Assembly (NCBI GenBank): GCA_019745775.1
Contig: JAIESR010000096.1
Coordinates: forward strand, 1 to 64,000
Direction of reading: 5' to 3'
DNA from: Xanthobacteraceae bacterium
GTDB taxonomy: Bacteria; Pseudomonadota; Alphaproteobacteria; Rhizobiales; Xanthobacteraceae
Length of the DNA: 64,000 bases
Made by a program: the position numbers and the translations under genes. A model generated the notes under the pieces. That model saw only the letters and a list, made by a program, of their open reading frames with translations. It was not told the origin of the DNA and made no database searches. Below, piece after piece: positions 47,499 through 57,504 of this stretch (positions are counted from its first letter, which is position 1; every line of letters starts with the position of its first letter).

Positions 47499-48893
47499 AT
47501 GAGCGGAGCCCGCAAGGTCCATATCAAGTCATTCGGCTGTCAGATGAACGTCTACGATTCTCATCGTATGGCGGACACGCTTGCACCCGAAGGCTTTGCC
47601 GAGACCGCAACGCCCGACGACGCCGACCTCGTCATCCTCAACACCTGCCACATCCGCGAGAAGGCGGCGGAGAAGATCTACTCCGAGCTCGGCCGCATCC
47701 GCGTGATGAAACAGGAAGCGGCGCGCAACGGCCGCAAACTGACCATCGCGGTCGCCGGCTGCGTTGCGCAGGCCGAGGGTGAAGAGATCATCCGCCGCGC
47801 ACCAGCGGTCGACCTCGTGGTCGGGCCGCAGAGCTATCACCGCCTGCCCGCGTTGCTCTCGCGTGTTGCGCAAGGCGAAGCGGTGGTCGACACCGAGTTT
47901 CCGATCGAGGACAAATTCGACATCCTCAAAGCGCCGAGCCGCGAAGCAACGCGCGCGCGCGGCGTGTCGGCTTTCGTCACCGTGCAGGAAGGTTGCGACA
48001 AGTTCTGCACCTTCTGCGTCGTGCCCTATACGCGCGGCGCTGAGGTCTCGCGGCCAGTGGCGAAGATCGTCGCCGAGGTCGAGCGTCTCGCCGACGCCGG
48101 CGTGCGCGAAATCTCGTTGATCGGACAGAACGTCAATGCCTATCACGGCGAAGGACCGGACGGCCGCGCCTGGACGCTCGGCCGGCTGCTGCATCGCATC
48201 GCCGAGGTGCCGGGCATTGCGCGCCTGCGCTACACCACCAGCCATCCCTGCGACATGGAAGAGAGTCTCTACGCCGCGCATCGCGATCTCGATGCGCTGA
48301 TGCCGTACCTCCATCTGCCGGTACAGTCGGGCTCCGACCGCATCCTCGACGCCATGAACCGTCGCCACACCCGCGCCGACTATCTCGCCGCGATCGCGCG
48401 CATGCGCACCGCCCAGCCGGCAATCGCGTTCTCGTCCGATTTTATTGTCGGTTTTCCCGGCGAGACCGAGGACGATTTCCGCGAAACGCTGTCATTGGTC
48501 GACGAGGTCGGCTTCGCGAGCGCGTTCTCGTTCAAATACTCGCCGCGGCCTGGGACGCCGGCGGCGGAGATGACCGAGCAGCTTTCCGAAGAGGTGAAGA
48601 CCGAGCGGCTCTATCGGCTGCAGGACGCGCTCAACCGTCACCAGAAGGCGTTCAATGCCGGTTGCGCCGGGAAAAGCTTCGATGTGCTGTTTGAGAAGCC
48701 GGGGCGCTACGCTGGCCAGCTCGTCGGCCGCTCCCCATATCTCCAGCCGGTGCAGGTCATGGCGCCGCCGTCAATGATCGGTGAGATCCACCGGGTGAGA
48801 ATCATCGAGGTGAGCGCCAACAGCCTGTTCGGCGAACAGATGGAAGGTGCGGCGCGGGCCAGCCCACCCATGATGGCGGAAGCAGGAGGCTGA
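47499..48893 (+). CDS. miaB: tRNA i6A37 methylthiotransferase MiaB
   Basis: A 464-residue radical-SAM enzyme that makes ms2i6A37 in tRNA. Order of parts: UPF0004 domain with cluster cysteines ([27 protein letters not shown]), radical-SAM motif [18 protein letters not shown], and a C-terminal TRAM domain (about 375-440) ending in [15 protein letters not shown]. The start at [13 protein letters not shown] fits homologues; upstream in-frame codons exist but lack similarity. It opens the miaB-phoH-ybeY-corC-lnt cluster. Confidence 0.97.
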   Translation: MSGARKVHIKSFGCQMNVYDSHRMADTLAPEGFAETATPDDADLVILNTCHIREKAAEKIYSELGRIRVMKQEAARNGRKLTIAVAGCVAQAEGEEIIRRAPAVDLVVGPQSYHRLPALLSRVAQGEAVVDTEFPIEDKFDILKAPSREATRARGVSAFVTVQEGCDKFCTFCVVPYTRGAEVSRPVAKIVAEVERLADAGVREISLIGQNVNAYHGEGPDGRAWTLGRLLHRIAEVPGIARLRYTTSHPCDMEESLYAAHRDLDALMPYLHLPVQSGSDRILDAMNRRHTRADYLAAIARMRTAQPAIAFSSDFIVGFPGETEDDFRETLSLVDEVGFASAFSFKYSPRPGTPAAEMTEQLSEEVKTERLYRLQDALNRHQKAFNAGCAGKSFDVLFEKPGRYAGQLVGRSPYLQPVQVMAPPSMIGEIHRVRIIEVSANSLFGEQMEGAARASPPMMAEAGG

Positions 48894-48898
48894 GACCG

Positions 48899-49948
48899 TT
48901 GCGCACGACCAAGTCGGACACGACGAAGACGCTCACGGCCGCGGATGCCGTGACGCAGGGCGCCCCCACTCAAATCGTTCTCACCTTCGAAGATAATCGT
49001 CTCGCCTCGCAATTGTTCGGGCAATACGGCCAGAACCTCGCGCTGATCGAGCGCCGTCTCGGCACGGCCGTGGACCAGCGCGGCAACCAGGTCACGCTTG
49101 AAGGCTCGCGCGATGCGGTCGAACAGGCGCGGCGCGTGCTGCAGGGCCTCTATGAACGGCTCGGGCGCGGCGACGAGGTCACGCCCGGCGACGTCGAGGG
49201 TGCGATCCGGCTCGCGATCTCGCAGGGCTCGCTGTTCGATTACGATCCCACCACGACGCGGCCCAGCTTCGACGAAATCAATCTGCGCAAGCGCCTGGTA
49301 AGGGCGCGCACGGCGGCGCAGGACGCCTATATCCGCGCGTTGCGGCGGCACGAGCTCGTGTTCGGTACCGGCCCCGCCGGCACCGGCAAGACCTGGCTCG
49401 CGGTCGCGCATGCGGTGCAGCTGTTCGAGCGCAAGGAGGTCGATCGCATCGTCCTGTCGCGACCGGCGGTGGAAGCGGGCGAGCGGCTCGGCTTCCTGCC
49501 CGGCGACATGCGCGAGAAGGTCGATCCCTATCTGCGCCCGATCTACGACGCGCTCTACGACCTGATGGACTCGCGCATCGTCGAGCGCGCGTTGCAGGCC
49601 GGCGAGATCGAGATCGCGCCGCTCGCCTTCATGCGCGGCCGCACGCTGTCGAACGCGGTCGTGATCCTCGATGAGGCGCAGAACACGACCTCGATGCAGA
49701 TGAAGATGTTTCTCACCCGGCTCGGTGAGAACAGCCGCATGATCGTCACCGGCGACCCGAGTCAGGTCGACCTGCCCTACGGCCAGGTGTCGGGCCTCGC
49801 CGAAGCGACCCGCCTGCTCGCCAATGTCGAGGGCATCGCGCACGTCACATTCACCGCCCAGGACGTCGTCCGGCACGAGCTGGTCGGCCGCATCGTCGAT
49901 GCCTACGACAAGGCGGCGCTCGCATCGGCGCGCGACAACAAGCCGTGA
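48899..49948 (+). CDS. phoH: PhoH-family ATPase (YbeZ type)
   Basis: A 349-residue PhoH-like P-loop ATPase. The Walker A is GTGPAGTGKTWLAVAHAV and Walker B lies in AVVILDEAQNTTSMQMKMFLTRLG; an N-terminal KH-like segment covers about 15-90. YbeZ-type proteins work with YbeY in rRNA processing. The start appears to be TTG, after AGGAGG about ten bases upstream; this is the only start that avoids miaB. Its stop overlaps the ybeY GTG start by four bases. Confidence 0.94.
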   Translation: MRTTKSDTTKTLTAADAVTQGAPTQIVLTFEDNRLASQLFGQYGQNLALIERRLGTAVDQRGNQVTLEGSRDAVEQARRVLQGLYERLGRGDEVTPGDVEGAIRLAISQGSLFDYDPTTTRPSFDEINLRKRLVRARTAAQDAYIRALRRHELVFGTGPAGTGKTWLAVAHAVQLFERKEVDRIVLSRPAVEAGERLGFLPGDMREKVDPYLRPIYDALYDLMDSRIVERALQAGEIEIAPLAFMRGRTLSNAVVILDEAQNTTSMQMKMFLTRLGENSRMIVTGDPSQVDLPYGQVSGLAEATRLLANVEGIAHVTFTAQDVVRHELVGRIVDAYDKAALASARDNKP

Positions 49949-50460
49949 CCAATCCGGTTGAGGACATGATCTGCGTCGAGGCCGACGGCCTGACGCTCGA
50001 GATCGGCGTCGCGCCGGGGGCTGCGGCGCTCGACGGAAAACTCGGGCCCCTCATCGCATCGGCGATCACGGCTGCGAACAAGGCCGCCGGCCAGGCGCAT
50101 GGCGCGGTCACGGTGGTGGTGGACGACGACGAACGCGTCCGCGCGCTCAACAAGCTATGGCGGGGGCAGGACAAGCCGACCAACGTGCTCTCGTTCCCCT
50201 CCCCGGATACCCAGCCGGGCCCGGAGCGCACCCTCGGCGACATCGCGATTTCCTACGAAACCGCGGCCCGGGAAGCCGAGGCTGAGGACAAGTCGTTCGC
50301 CGACCACATCGCGCACCTGTCGGTCCATGGCTTTCTCCACCTCCTGGGCTACGATCACGAATCGGACGCTGACGCCGAGGAAATGGAGGGGCTCGAGCGT
50401 GAGATTCTTGCTCGGATCGGCGTGGCCGACCCCTACGTTGCGCACGAAGCCGAGGGCTGA
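49945..50460 (+). CDS. ybeY: Endoribonuclease YbeY
   Basis: A 171-residue metal-dependent endoribonuclease for 16S rRNA 3'-end maturation and ribosome quality control. The zinc motif H-x3-H-x5-H reads SVHGFLHLLGYDHESD near residue 130-145, and the substrate region is WRGQDKPTNVLSFP. It starts with GTG, overlapping the phoH TGA (GTGA), which sets the start and suggests translational coupling. Confidence 0.96.
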   Translation: MTNPVEDMICVEADGLTLEIGVAPGAAALDGKLGPLIASAITAANKAAGQAHGAVTVVVDDDERVRALNKLWRGQDKPTNVLSFPSPDTQPGPERTLGDIAISYETAAREAEAEDKSFADHIAHLSVHGFLHLLGYDHESDADAEEMEGLEREILARIGVADPYVAHEAEG

Positions 50461-50472
50461 CATCTAATCCCC

Positions 50473-51693
50473 ATGCCCGATACCGATCCCCCAGGTCCAA
50501 CTTCCTCGGGACCAGCTCCTTCGGGGCCCGTCGCGTCGGGCTCAAGCGACCCGAACGCGGGCAGTACGCGCAATCTGCCGGTGCCGGTCCCGCCGGCCAA
50601 AGTCGCGGCGCGCGCAAACGGTGAAGGCTGGTTCGCACGCATGCTGCGGGCGCTGTTCGGCTGGAAGCCCGATTCATTCCGCTCCGACTTGCGCAGCGTT
50701 CTCGAAGGCCGCGCCGCCGACATCGGGCTGTCGCAGCGCGAATCCGTGATGCTGCGCAACATCCTCGGCCTGCGCGAGCGGCGCGCCGTCGACGTGATGA
50801 TCCCGCGCGCCGACATTATCGCCGTGCAAAAGGAGATTCCGCTGGGCGAGCTGATGAAGGTTTTCGAGAGCGCCGCGCATTCGCGGCTCGTGGTCTACGA
50901 CGATACGCTGGACGACGCGATCGGCATGGTCCACATCCGCGACCTGATCGGCTACATGACCGCGCACGCGGCCGAGAGCGCCAAAGCCAACACCAAACGC
51001 AAGAAGCCGTTCCCGACGGGGCTCGATCTCAAGGCGGTCAATCTTTCCACGCCGCTGGCCGGTGCCCAGATCGTGCGCGAGATGCTGTTCGTGCCGCCGT
51101 CGATGCCGGTCGTGGATTTGCTCGCCCGCATGCAGACCAGCCGCATCCACCTCGCGCTCGTGGTCGACGAATATGGCGGCGCCGACGGCGTCGTCTCGAT
51201 CGAGGACATCGTCGAGCAGATCGTGGGCGAGATCGCCGACGAGCACGACGAGGACGACGCGCCGCGGATCGTGCGCCAGTACGACGGCTCGTTCCTGGCC
51301 GATGCGCGCGCCAACCTCGAAGACGTCGCGCTGGTCGTCGGCCCCGAATTCCAAGTCGGCGACGAGGTCGCCAAGGAAGTCGACACGCTCGCCGGCTACA
51401 TCGCGACCCGGATCGGCCGCGTGCCGCTGCGCGGCGAGCTCGTGCCCGGCCCCGGCCGCCTCGAAATCGAGGTGCTCGACGCCGATCCCCGGCGCGTCAA
51501 GAAGCTGAAGATCTTCGTGAGCCACGACATCGCCAATCTCAACCGCGATCCACAGCGGCGGGTGATGGCTTCCTCACAACCGCCGGCTTCGGCAGGCACC
51601 GCGTCGACAACGTCCGAACTGCCCCTCAATCGCGACGCGTCCGTAAAGCTCTCGCCCGACGACTCGCCCTCGAAGGCTCCGCGCAAACCGTGA
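50473..51693 (+). CDS. CorC/HlyC-family CBS-domain protein
   Basis: A 406-residue protein with a Pro/Ser/Gly-rich N-terminus (1-45), a pair of CBS domains (about 105-250; RAVDVMIPRADIIAVQKEIPLGELM and FVPPSMPVVDLLARMQTSRIHLALVVDEYGGADGVVS) and a C-terminal CorC_HlyC transporter-associated domain (about 270-350). No DUF21 membrane domain is present, so it is the soluble CorC/YbeX type, linked to ion efflux or ribosome function. The last 50 residues are disordered-looking. Position between ybeY and lnt is conserved widely. Confidence 0.93.
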   Translation: MPDTDPPGPTSSGPAPSGPVASGSSDPNAGSTRNLPVPVPPAKVAARANGEGWFARMLRALFGWKPDSFRSDLRSVLEGRAADIGLSQRESVMLRNILGLRERRAVDVMIPRADIIAVQKEIPLGELMKVFESAAHSRLVVYDDTLDDAIGMVHIRDLIGYMTAHAAESAKANTKRKKPFPTGLDLKAVNLSTPLAGAQIVREMLFVPPSMPVVDLLARMQTSRIHLALVVDEYGGADGVVSIEDIVEQIVGEIADEHDEDDAPRIVRQYDGSFLADARANLEDVALVVGPEFQVGDEVAKEVDTLAGYIATRIGRVPLRGELVPGPGRLEIEVLDADPRRVKKLKIFVSHDIANLNRDPQRRVMASSQPPASAGTASTTSELPLNRDASVKLSPDDSPSKAPRKP

Positions 51694-53285
51694 AGGCCGC
51701 CCGCATCGCCCACTCGATCATGCTGGCCTGGGGCTGGCGGCGCGCGCTGATCGCATTCCTGGCAGGCGCCCTCACAACGCTCGCGTTGCCGCCCTTCAAT
51801 ATCTGGCCGCTGCCGTTCCTCACCTTTCCGGTGCTGGTGTGGCTGATCGACGGCTCCGCCGCCGGCCGGTATGGCGGCATGGTGGCGGCGGCCGGTGCCG
51901 GCTGGTGGTTCGGCTTCGGCTATTTCCTCACCGGCGTGTATTGGATCGGTCATGCCTTCCTGGTCGACGCCAAGACGTTCGGGTGGCTGCTGCCATTCGC
52001 GATTATCGGGCTCCCTGTCTATCTCGCGGTGTTCACCGCGCTCGCCACCGCGGTCGCGCGCCTGCTGTGGACGCGCGGTGCCATGCGCGTCGTCGCCCTC
52101 GCGGTCGCCATCACCGTCGCCGAATGGCTGCGCGGACACGTGCTCACCGGATTTCCATGGAATGCATTTGGTTATGCACTCGCCACGCAATCGGTGCTCG
52201 CGCAGACCGCATCGCTGATCGGCATCTGGGGCCTCACCTTCATTGCCGTCGCCGCCTATGCATCGCCGGCCGTGCTGTTCGACGATCCCGCCGATACCAA
52301 ACGGCGCTGGCTCGCGCCTGCGCTCGCTTTCGTCGTGCTCGCGGGCCTCGCCGGCTACGGCCTTTGGCGGCTCGACCGGACGCCGACGACGTTTGTCGAC
52401 GGCGTGCGGCTGCGGCTGATCCAGGCGAATATCCCGCAAGACCAGCGCTTCAACTACAAGCAGCGCCAGGTCGTGATGGACCGCTACGCGGCGTTGTCAG
52501 ACCGCGCCAGCGGGCCGAACGCGACCGGGCTCAGCGACGTCACCCATCTGATCTGGCCGGAATCGTCGTTCCCCTTTTTCCTCACCCGCGAAGCCGACGC
52601 ATTGGCGCAGATTGCCAAGCTCCTGCCCGACGGTACGGTGTTGATCACCGGCGCCGTGCGTGCGCCGGAAACCGTCCCGACCGAAGCGGTCAAGCGGGCC
52701 TATAATTCGATCTACGTGCTCGACCACGATGCGACGATCCTGTCGATCTACGACAAGGTCCACCTCGTCCCGTTTGGCGAGTACCTGCCGTTCCAGGATT
52801 TTCTCGAACGCCTCGGCTTCACACAGCTCGTGCGCGTGAGCGGCGGTTTCATTCCGGGCGACCGCCGCCGCGCCATTGCGGTGCCGAGGGCGCCGCGCTT
52901 CCTGCCGCTGGTCTGCTACGAGGTGGTGTTCCCGGGTGAGGCAGTGCCGCGCGGCGAGCGGCCGGGCTGGATGCTTAACCTTACCAATGACGGCTGGTTC
53001 GGGCGCAGTCCGGGACCCTATCAGCACCTCCAGCAGGCGCGCGTGCGCGCCATCGAGGAAGGATTGCCGCTGGTGCGCGCCGCGAATACCGGCATCTCGG
53101 CGGTGATCGATCCGCTGGGCCGGGTGGTGGACGCGCTGCCGCTGGGCACCGAAGGTGTGCTGGATGCGCGGCTGCCCCGCGCACTCCCGCCGACCCCCTA
53201 TGCTCGCTTCGGCGATGCGGGGGCCGCCCTGATGGTGGCGGCCGCTTTCCTCCTGGTGATCCGGCGACGACGCCGGCGGCCCTAG
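51690..53285 (+). CDS. lnt: Apolipoprotein N-acyltransferase
   Basis: A 531-residue inner-membrane enzyme that adds the third acyl chain to lipoproteins. About six to eight membrane helices in the first 230 residues precede a nitrilase-like domain. The catalytic triad is visible: Glu in LIWPESSFPFF, Lys in YDKVHLVPFGEYLPF and Cys in PLVCYEVVFPGE. It starts with GTG, overlapping the corC stop by four bases. A C-terminal helix ends the protein. Confidence 0.97.
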   Translation: MKAARIAHSIMLAWGWRRALIAFLAGALTTLALPPFNIWPLPFLTFPVLVWLIDGSAAGRYGGMVAAAGAGWWFGFGYFLTGVYWIGHAFLVDAKTFGWLLPFAIIGLPVYLAVFTALATAVARLLWTRGAMRVVALAVAITVAEWLRGHVLTGFPWNAFGYALATQSVLAQTASLIGIWGLTFIAVAAYASPAVLFDDPADTKRRWLAPALAFVVLAGLAGYGLWRLDRTPTTFVDGVRLRLIQANIPQDQRFNYKQRQVVMDRYAALSDRASGPNATGLSDVTHLIWPESSFPFFLTREADALAQIAKLLPDGTVLITGAVRAPETVPTEAVKRAYNSIYVLDHDATILSIYDKVHLVPFGEYLPFQDFLERLGFTQLVRVSGGFIPGDRRRAIAVPRAPRFLPLVCYEVVFPGEAVPRGERPGWMLNLTNDGWFGRSPGPYQHLQQARVRAIEEGLPLVRAANTGISAVIDPLGRVVDALPLGTEGVLDARLPRALPPTPYARFGDAGAALMVAAAFLLVIRRRRRRP

Positions 53286-53421
53286 CCGCCTCTGGACAAA
53301 CCTGACTGGGCGCTGACCGCGCCACAAACGGGCCACAGATTAGGCGGTTAATCCCACGCTGGAACGGGGGCTTCGAGATGTCGAGAAAATCGCATAAGTT
53401 GTTGAAACCCGCCACCAATCC

Positions 53422-53431
53422 CACAATTGTG
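53422..53431. promoter_or_regulatory. Perfect palindrome upstream of the XRE regulator
   Basis: CACAATTGTG is a perfect 10-bp palindrome 114 bases upstream of the XRE start, in an unusually AT-rich patch; a related CACAATATTTG lies 20 bases further on. It could be an operator for the XRE protein or another repressor. This is inferred only from symmetry and position. Confidence 0.3.
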
Positions 53432-53544
53432 ACCGAATTTCACAATATTTGTTCGGTGTTGCGGACCGGACAGCAGAATCGGATTGCTTTCCTGACGATG
53501 GCATGACCATTAGCGTAAACAGCATCGGCATAGGAGAGCGTTAT

Positions 53545-53949
53545 ATGGCGAAGAAGGCCCCGAATCCCATCGATAAGCACGTGGGAAGCCGGGTACGAAT
53601 GCGCCGGATGATGCTGAGCATGAGCCAGGAAAAGCTCGGCGACGCTCTGGGGCTGACATTCCAACAGGTGCAGAAGTACGAAAAAGGCACCAACCGCATC
53701 GGCGCGAGCCGCCTGCAGCAGATTTCCCTTATCCTGCAAGTTCCCGTGGCCTTTTTCTTTGAAGGCGCGCCAAGCCTGTCGCCCCATACCGATGGGATGA
53801 AGGAAGCGCCCTCCCCGGCCTATGTGTCGGACTTCCTCGCCACCTCCGAGGGCCTCGCCCTCACCAAGGCGTTCATGCGGATCAAGGAAGCCAAGCTGCG
53901 GCGCCGCATCGTCGACCTGGTCGAAGAGATCGCCGGCGAGACCGATTGA
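53545..53949 (+). CDS. XRE-family regulator (PraR/PhrR-like)
   Basis: A 133-residue regulator with an N-terminal Cro/C1-type helix-turn-helix: VGSRVRMRRMMLSMSQEKLGDALGLTFQQVQKYEKGTNRIGASRLQQIS at residues 10-58. The C-terminal half is helical. The sequence strongly resembles the small XRE regulators described in rhizobia as PraR or PhrR, which affect attachment, quorum sensing or acid response. GGAGAG lies upstream of the ATG. Position between lnt and metK is conserved in the order, and palindromic sequence upstream hints at autoregulation. Confidence 0.9.
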   Translation: MAKKAPNPIDKHVGSRVRMRRMMLSMSQEKLGDALGLTFQQVQKYEKGTNRIGASRLQQISLILQVPVAFFFEGAPSLSPHTDGMKEAPSPAYVSDFLATSEGLALTKAFMRIKEAKLRRRIVDLVEEIAGETD

Positions 53950-54142
53950 TCGCTCGCTCGACCTTGGTCGCGTCCCACGTCACTTGCCCACTCGCCTTTA
54001 AGTTCCGCCTCCGTGTTCAAAAGCCCCGAAATCAGCAACTAATGGATGCGCATCTTGACCGCGCGTGGGTACGCTGCAAGAAACACGCGCGCACGAACGG
54101 CCGGGACGGCCGAAGGTGGTGCTGTGAGGGGAGTCTCCTAAG

Positions 54143-55417
54143 GTGTCACGCTCGAATTATCTGTTCACCAGCGAGTCCGTTTCCGAAGGTCATCCCGACA
54201 AAGTTTGCGATGCGATCTCGGACGCGATCCTGGACGCGTTCATCGCGAACGACGTCAAGCTCGGCATCGCCGACGACAGTCTGGTCAACACGCGCCTTGG
54301 GTGCGAGACGCTGTGCACCACCAACAAGATCGTCATCGCCGGCGAAGGCCGCGGGCAGAGCCCGCTGTTCGTCAAGCACGGCAGCAAGGCGCAGATCAAC
54401 CGCGAGATGATCGCTCAGATCGCGCGCGATGTCGTCAAGGACATCGGCTACGACCAAGACGGCTTCTCGTTCCACGGCGCCGATATCGAAGTGCTCCTGC
54501 ACGGCCAGTCGCCCGACATCGCGATGGGCGTCGATGCCAAGAAGAAAAGGAACGGCGAGCAGGAAGGCGCCGGCGACCAGGGCATGATGTTCGGCTTCGC
54601 CTGCAATGAGAGCGAGGTCTACGAGAAGGGCTCGTTCATGCCAGCCCCGATCTACTTCGCCCACAAGATCCTCAAGGTGCTCTCCGACAAGCGCCGCAGC
54701 GGTCAGCTGTTCGACCTGCAGCCCGACGCCAAGAGCCAGGTCACGGTCAAATATGTCGACGGTAAACCGGTCGGCTGCACCAAGGTCGTGGTCTCGACGC
54801 AGCACAACGCGCAGACCCGCAACGGCAAGAAGTACACGCCGGGCATGGTCAAGGACCTGATCGGCGATGCCGTCGCTTCGGCGCTGCCGAAGGGCTGGAT
54901 GCCGGCGAAGAACTCCGACTTCCTGGTCAATCCGACCGGCAACTTCGTGGTGGGCGGACCGGACGGCGACTGCGGCCTGACCGGGCGCAAGATCATCGTC
55001 GACACCTACGGCGGCTACGCTCCGCACGGCGGCGGCGCGTTCTCCGGCAAGGACCCGACCAAGGTCGATCGCTCGGCCGCCTATGCCGCGCGCTATCTCG
55101 CCAAGAACGTGGTGGCGGCCGGCCTCGCCGACAGTTGCACCATCCAGGTCGCCTACGCGATCGGTGTTGCCGATCCGATGTCGCTCTACGTGAACACGCA
55201 CGGCACCGGCAAGGTCGACGAGCAGAAGCTCGCGAAGACCCTGCACGAGATCTTCCCGCTGCGGCCGACGGCGATCCGTCGCAACCTCAAGCTCAACCGT
55301 CCGATCTATCGCCGCACTTCGTCCTACGGCCACTTCGGCCGCGCGCCGGAGAAGGACGGCGGCTTCTCCTGGGAGCAGACGAATCTCGTCAGCCAGCTCA
55401 AGGGCGCGTTCAAGTAA
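54143..55417 (+). CDS. metK: S-adenosylmethionine synthetase
   Basis: A 424-residue enzyme making S-adenosylmethionine from ATP and methionine. Signatures are [36 protein letters not shown] and [23 protein letters not shown]. It is longer than the E. coli enzyme (384) because of insertions, one around [11 protein letters not shown] and one around [12 protein letters not shown], usual for this order. The start appears to be GTG, with GGGGAG about ten bases upstream. The product feeds the radical-SAM and methyltransferase enzymes nearby. Confidence 0.97.
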   Translation: MSRSNYLFTSESVSEGHPDKVCDAISDAILDAFIANDVKLGIADDSLVNTRLGCETLCTTNKIVIAGEGRGQSPLFVKHGSKAQINREMIAQIARDVVKDIGYDQDGFSFHGADIEVLLHGQSPDIAMGVDAKKKRNGEQEGAGDQGMMFGFACNESEVYEKGSFMPAPIYFAHKILKVLSDKRRSGQLFDLQPDAKSQVTVKYVDGKPVGCTKVVVSTQHNAQTRNGKKYTPGMVKDLIGDAVASALPKGWMPAKNSDFLVNPTGNFVVGGPDGDCGLTGRKIIVDTYGGYAPHGGGAFSGKDPTKVDRSAAYAARYLAKNVVAAGLADSCTIQVAYAIGVADPMSLYVNTHGTGKVDEQKLAKTLHEIFPLRPTAIRRNLKLNRPIYRRTSSYGHFGRAPEKDGGFSWEQTNLVSQLKGAFK

Positions 55418-55457
55418 GCGCGCTGGCATCGACGGTTTCTGCGTGAGGGCCGGGCTA

Positions 55458-55474
55458 GCCCGTCGAAGACGGGC
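55458..55474 (+). terminator. Hairpin after metK
   Basis: A perfect 7-bp stem GCCCGTC-GAA-GACGGGC begins about 40 bases after the metK stop. It lacks an immediate T-run, although TTTTTG follows 30 bases later. It may act as a weak terminator or attenuator before trmB. Confidence 0.35.
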
Positions 55475-55522
55475 GTCAACACCCTATGTTCCCGGTCTTC
55501 CCTGTTTTTGATACTACGCCGG

Positions 55523-56209
55523 ATGCATCCCGATCACCGCCACGGAGCGTTCTTCGGCCGGCGCAAGGGGCATGCGCTCAAACCCCGGCAGGCGGCGCTG
55601 TTCGAGACGCTGCTGCCGAAGCTTGCGCTTGATCTTGAACAACCCGCTCCTGCGGACCTGCGCGCGCTGTTCGATCGTGCGAGCGATGTCCGTGCCGAGA
55701 GCGGTTTCGGCGGCGGCGAGCACCTCATCGCAGAGGCCGAGCGCAATCCCGGTATCGGGTTCATCGGCATCGAGCCGTTCATCAACGGCATGGCGAAGGC
55801 GCTCGTTGCGATCGACGAGCGCGGCCTCGCCAATGTCCGTCTGCATCACGGCGACGCCACCGACCTGCTGGCGTGGCTGCCCGACGCCGGCCTCGCGCGC
55901 TTCGATCTGCTCTACCCGGACCCATGGCCGAAACGGCGCCATTGGAAGCGAAGGTTTGTGCAAGCGGGCAGCGTTGCGCAGATCGCACGCATCGTCAGGC
56001 CGGGCGGCGAGTTCCGTTTCGTCACCGACTGGCCCGACTATGCGGCGTGGACGCTGCGGCATCTGGTGCAGTCGCCGGCGTTCATATGGACGGCAGAGCG
56101 CGCCGACGACTGGCGGCTGCCGTGGCCGGGCTTCACATCGACGCGCTACGAAGCCAAGGCCAAGCGCGAGGGCCGTGTTCCCTGCTATTTGATCTTCCGC
56201 CGTCGCTGA
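55523..56209 (+). CDS. trmB: tRNA (guanine-N7)-methyltransferase
   Basis: A 228-residue class I methyltransferase that makes m7G46 in tRNA. The start MHPDHRHGAFFGRRKGHALKPRQ is typical; AESGFGGGEHLIAEAERNP is the SAM-binding loop, and LYPDPWPKRRHWKRRFVQ is the highly conserved catalytic motif. A TTG five codons upstream is an alternative start. It follows metK, as in relatives. Confidence 0.96.
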   Translation: MHPDHRHGAFFGRRKGHALKPRQAALFETLLPKLALDLEQPAPADLRALFDRASDVRAESGFGGGEHLIAEAERNPGIGFIGIEPFINGMAKALVAIDERGLANVRLHHGDATDLLAWLPDAGLARFDLLYPDPWPKRRHWKRRFVQAGSVAQIARIVRPGGEFRFVTDWPDYAAWTLRHLVQSPAFIWTAERADDWRLPWPGFTSTRYEAKAKREGRVPCYLIFRRR

Positions 56210-56215
56210 GTGGCG

Positions 56216-57295
56216 CTATCGGCTGGCCGGGCGCGCCTGCCAGAATCGCATCACGCGCTGCGCGGTCGCCGGCGACAGCCGCTCGAAGTTCGTGAAGGCG
56301 GTGTCAAGGCCGGCCGAGGAGGCGTTCTTGTTGCCAGGGCGCGCCATAATCAGCGCCTTGACCGTCGGCCACTCCCAGCCCGCGGATTTGCAGAGGATGA
56401 GGATCGGGTCGGGGCGATCGCCGCCCATCAGGCGATCCACGACGTCGATCGGCACCACGCACAAGCGCGACAGCGCCGCGACCATCTCCTCGTATTTGCC
56501 GGTGTTGGCGAAATCGACCAGTGCGACCTCGGTCAGCTTGCCTTGCCGGCTCAAGGTTTCGATCAGGTATTCGGCGGCGCTGAAGTCGCGCGAGGTGGCT
56601 GCAGCGACTTCGTTTGAAACCCGCGCCAGCACGCGCCGGATTTCCGCCTGGGTGTCGGGCTTGGCGGCGGCGAGCAGACGCTGCTGCACGACCTCGGTTG
56701 CCTTCAGCAGCAGGTCACGAAACAGCCGCGGCGGGATGTCGGGACGCATGCCGACCTTCTCGGCCAGGATGCCGTCTTCCTCCGCCTGGTTGACCAGCGT
56801 GGTGAAGCTGCGGTCCGAGAGCCGGGCGTCGCGGTTATCGGCAACGCCGCGCACCACATGGCGATCGCCGCGACGGACAAGCTCATCGGTGATCTGCTCC
56901 GCGATGCCGGCGCGGCCAGAGATCGCCAGCAGATGCGCCTGGCTCTTGGTCTTCGCGATATCAACGAGGTCGGCGTCGGGCACCCGCGGCGATTGCTCCA
57001 GTACCGGGCCGGCCACCGCAATGTCGTCGTCCTTGGCGAGCTGCCGCACCGCCTCGATCGGCGCATTGCTGACCGGCGCCAGGCGGTTCGACAGCTCGGC
57101 GCGCGCCTTGGTCTCGATCTCCTCGATCAGGCGCGTGAACACGCCATCAAACAACGCGACGTGGTCCTCGTTGAACTGATCGGCACCGTTAAGGAAGAGG
57201 GTCGTGATCCGCTGCAGCGTGCTCGCGCGGCGCTCGGCCGAGCCGTGTTGGAGCACTTCCTCCAATTCGGGGATCAGCGAAGCGGGGACAGCCAT
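56216..57295 (-). CDS. DUF2336 domain protein
   Basis: A 359-residue, almost fully helical protein without signal peptide or membrane segment. Its repeated pattern of short paired helices (for example DADLVDIAKTKSQAHLLAISGRAGIAEQITDELVRRGD and VRGVADNRDARLSDRSFTTLV) matches DUF2336, a HEAT-like family abundant in alphaproteobacteria with no established function. It is convergent with trmB (six bases between stops) and divergent from the rimP operon. Confidence 0.88.
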   Translation of the reverse strand: MAVPASLIPELEEVLQHGSAERRASTLQRITTLFLNGADQFNEDHVALFDGVFTRLIEEIETKARAELSNRLAPVSNAPIEAVRQLAKDDDIAVAGPVLEQSPRVPDADLVDIAKTKSQAHLLAISGRAGIAEQITDELVRRGDRHVVRGVADNRDARLSDRSFTTLVNQAEEDGILAEKVGMRPDIPPRLFRDLLLKATEVVQQRLLAAAKPDTQAEIRRVLARVSNEVAAATSRDFSAAEYLIETLSRQGKLTEVALVDFANTGKYEEMVAALSRLCVVPIDVVDRLMGGDRPDPILILCKSAGWEWPTVKALIMARPGNKNASSAGLDTAFTNFERLSPATAQRVMRFWQARPASR

Positions 57296-57418
57296 CTCGT
57301 GGTGCCTGCAGGGGATCGGCGGTAGAATCAGACAACGCCCGCCAGCGGGAACCAGGAATATGCTCGGAATCTGAAGGAACGGTTAGCCATTTCCTACATC
57401 CGACAGCCTCGGACGGCC

Positions 57419-57446
57419 TTGCGCGGAGGCCGCAAATCGCTATATT
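57419..57446 (+). promoter_or_regulatory. Possible promoter of the rimP-nusA-infB operon
   Basis: TTGCGC (57419-57424) and TATATT (57441-57446) are separated by 16 bases, giving a start near 57453. The boxes are fair matches to sigma-70 consensus and lie just upstream of the leader hairpins. Confidence 0.35.
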
Positions 57447-57504
57447 TCGGCTTGTCCGCTAAGGACGTCTCATAACGATCGGATTGAAGTCCGATTGGTT
57501 TTTG

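Noticed and set aside
53950-54142. Possible SAM-responsive riboswitch upstream of metK
   Set aside because: I looked for the stems and conserved loops of SAM-II and SAM/SAH-type elements. I could not build a convincing fold by eye; a covariance-model search of this stretch would settle it.
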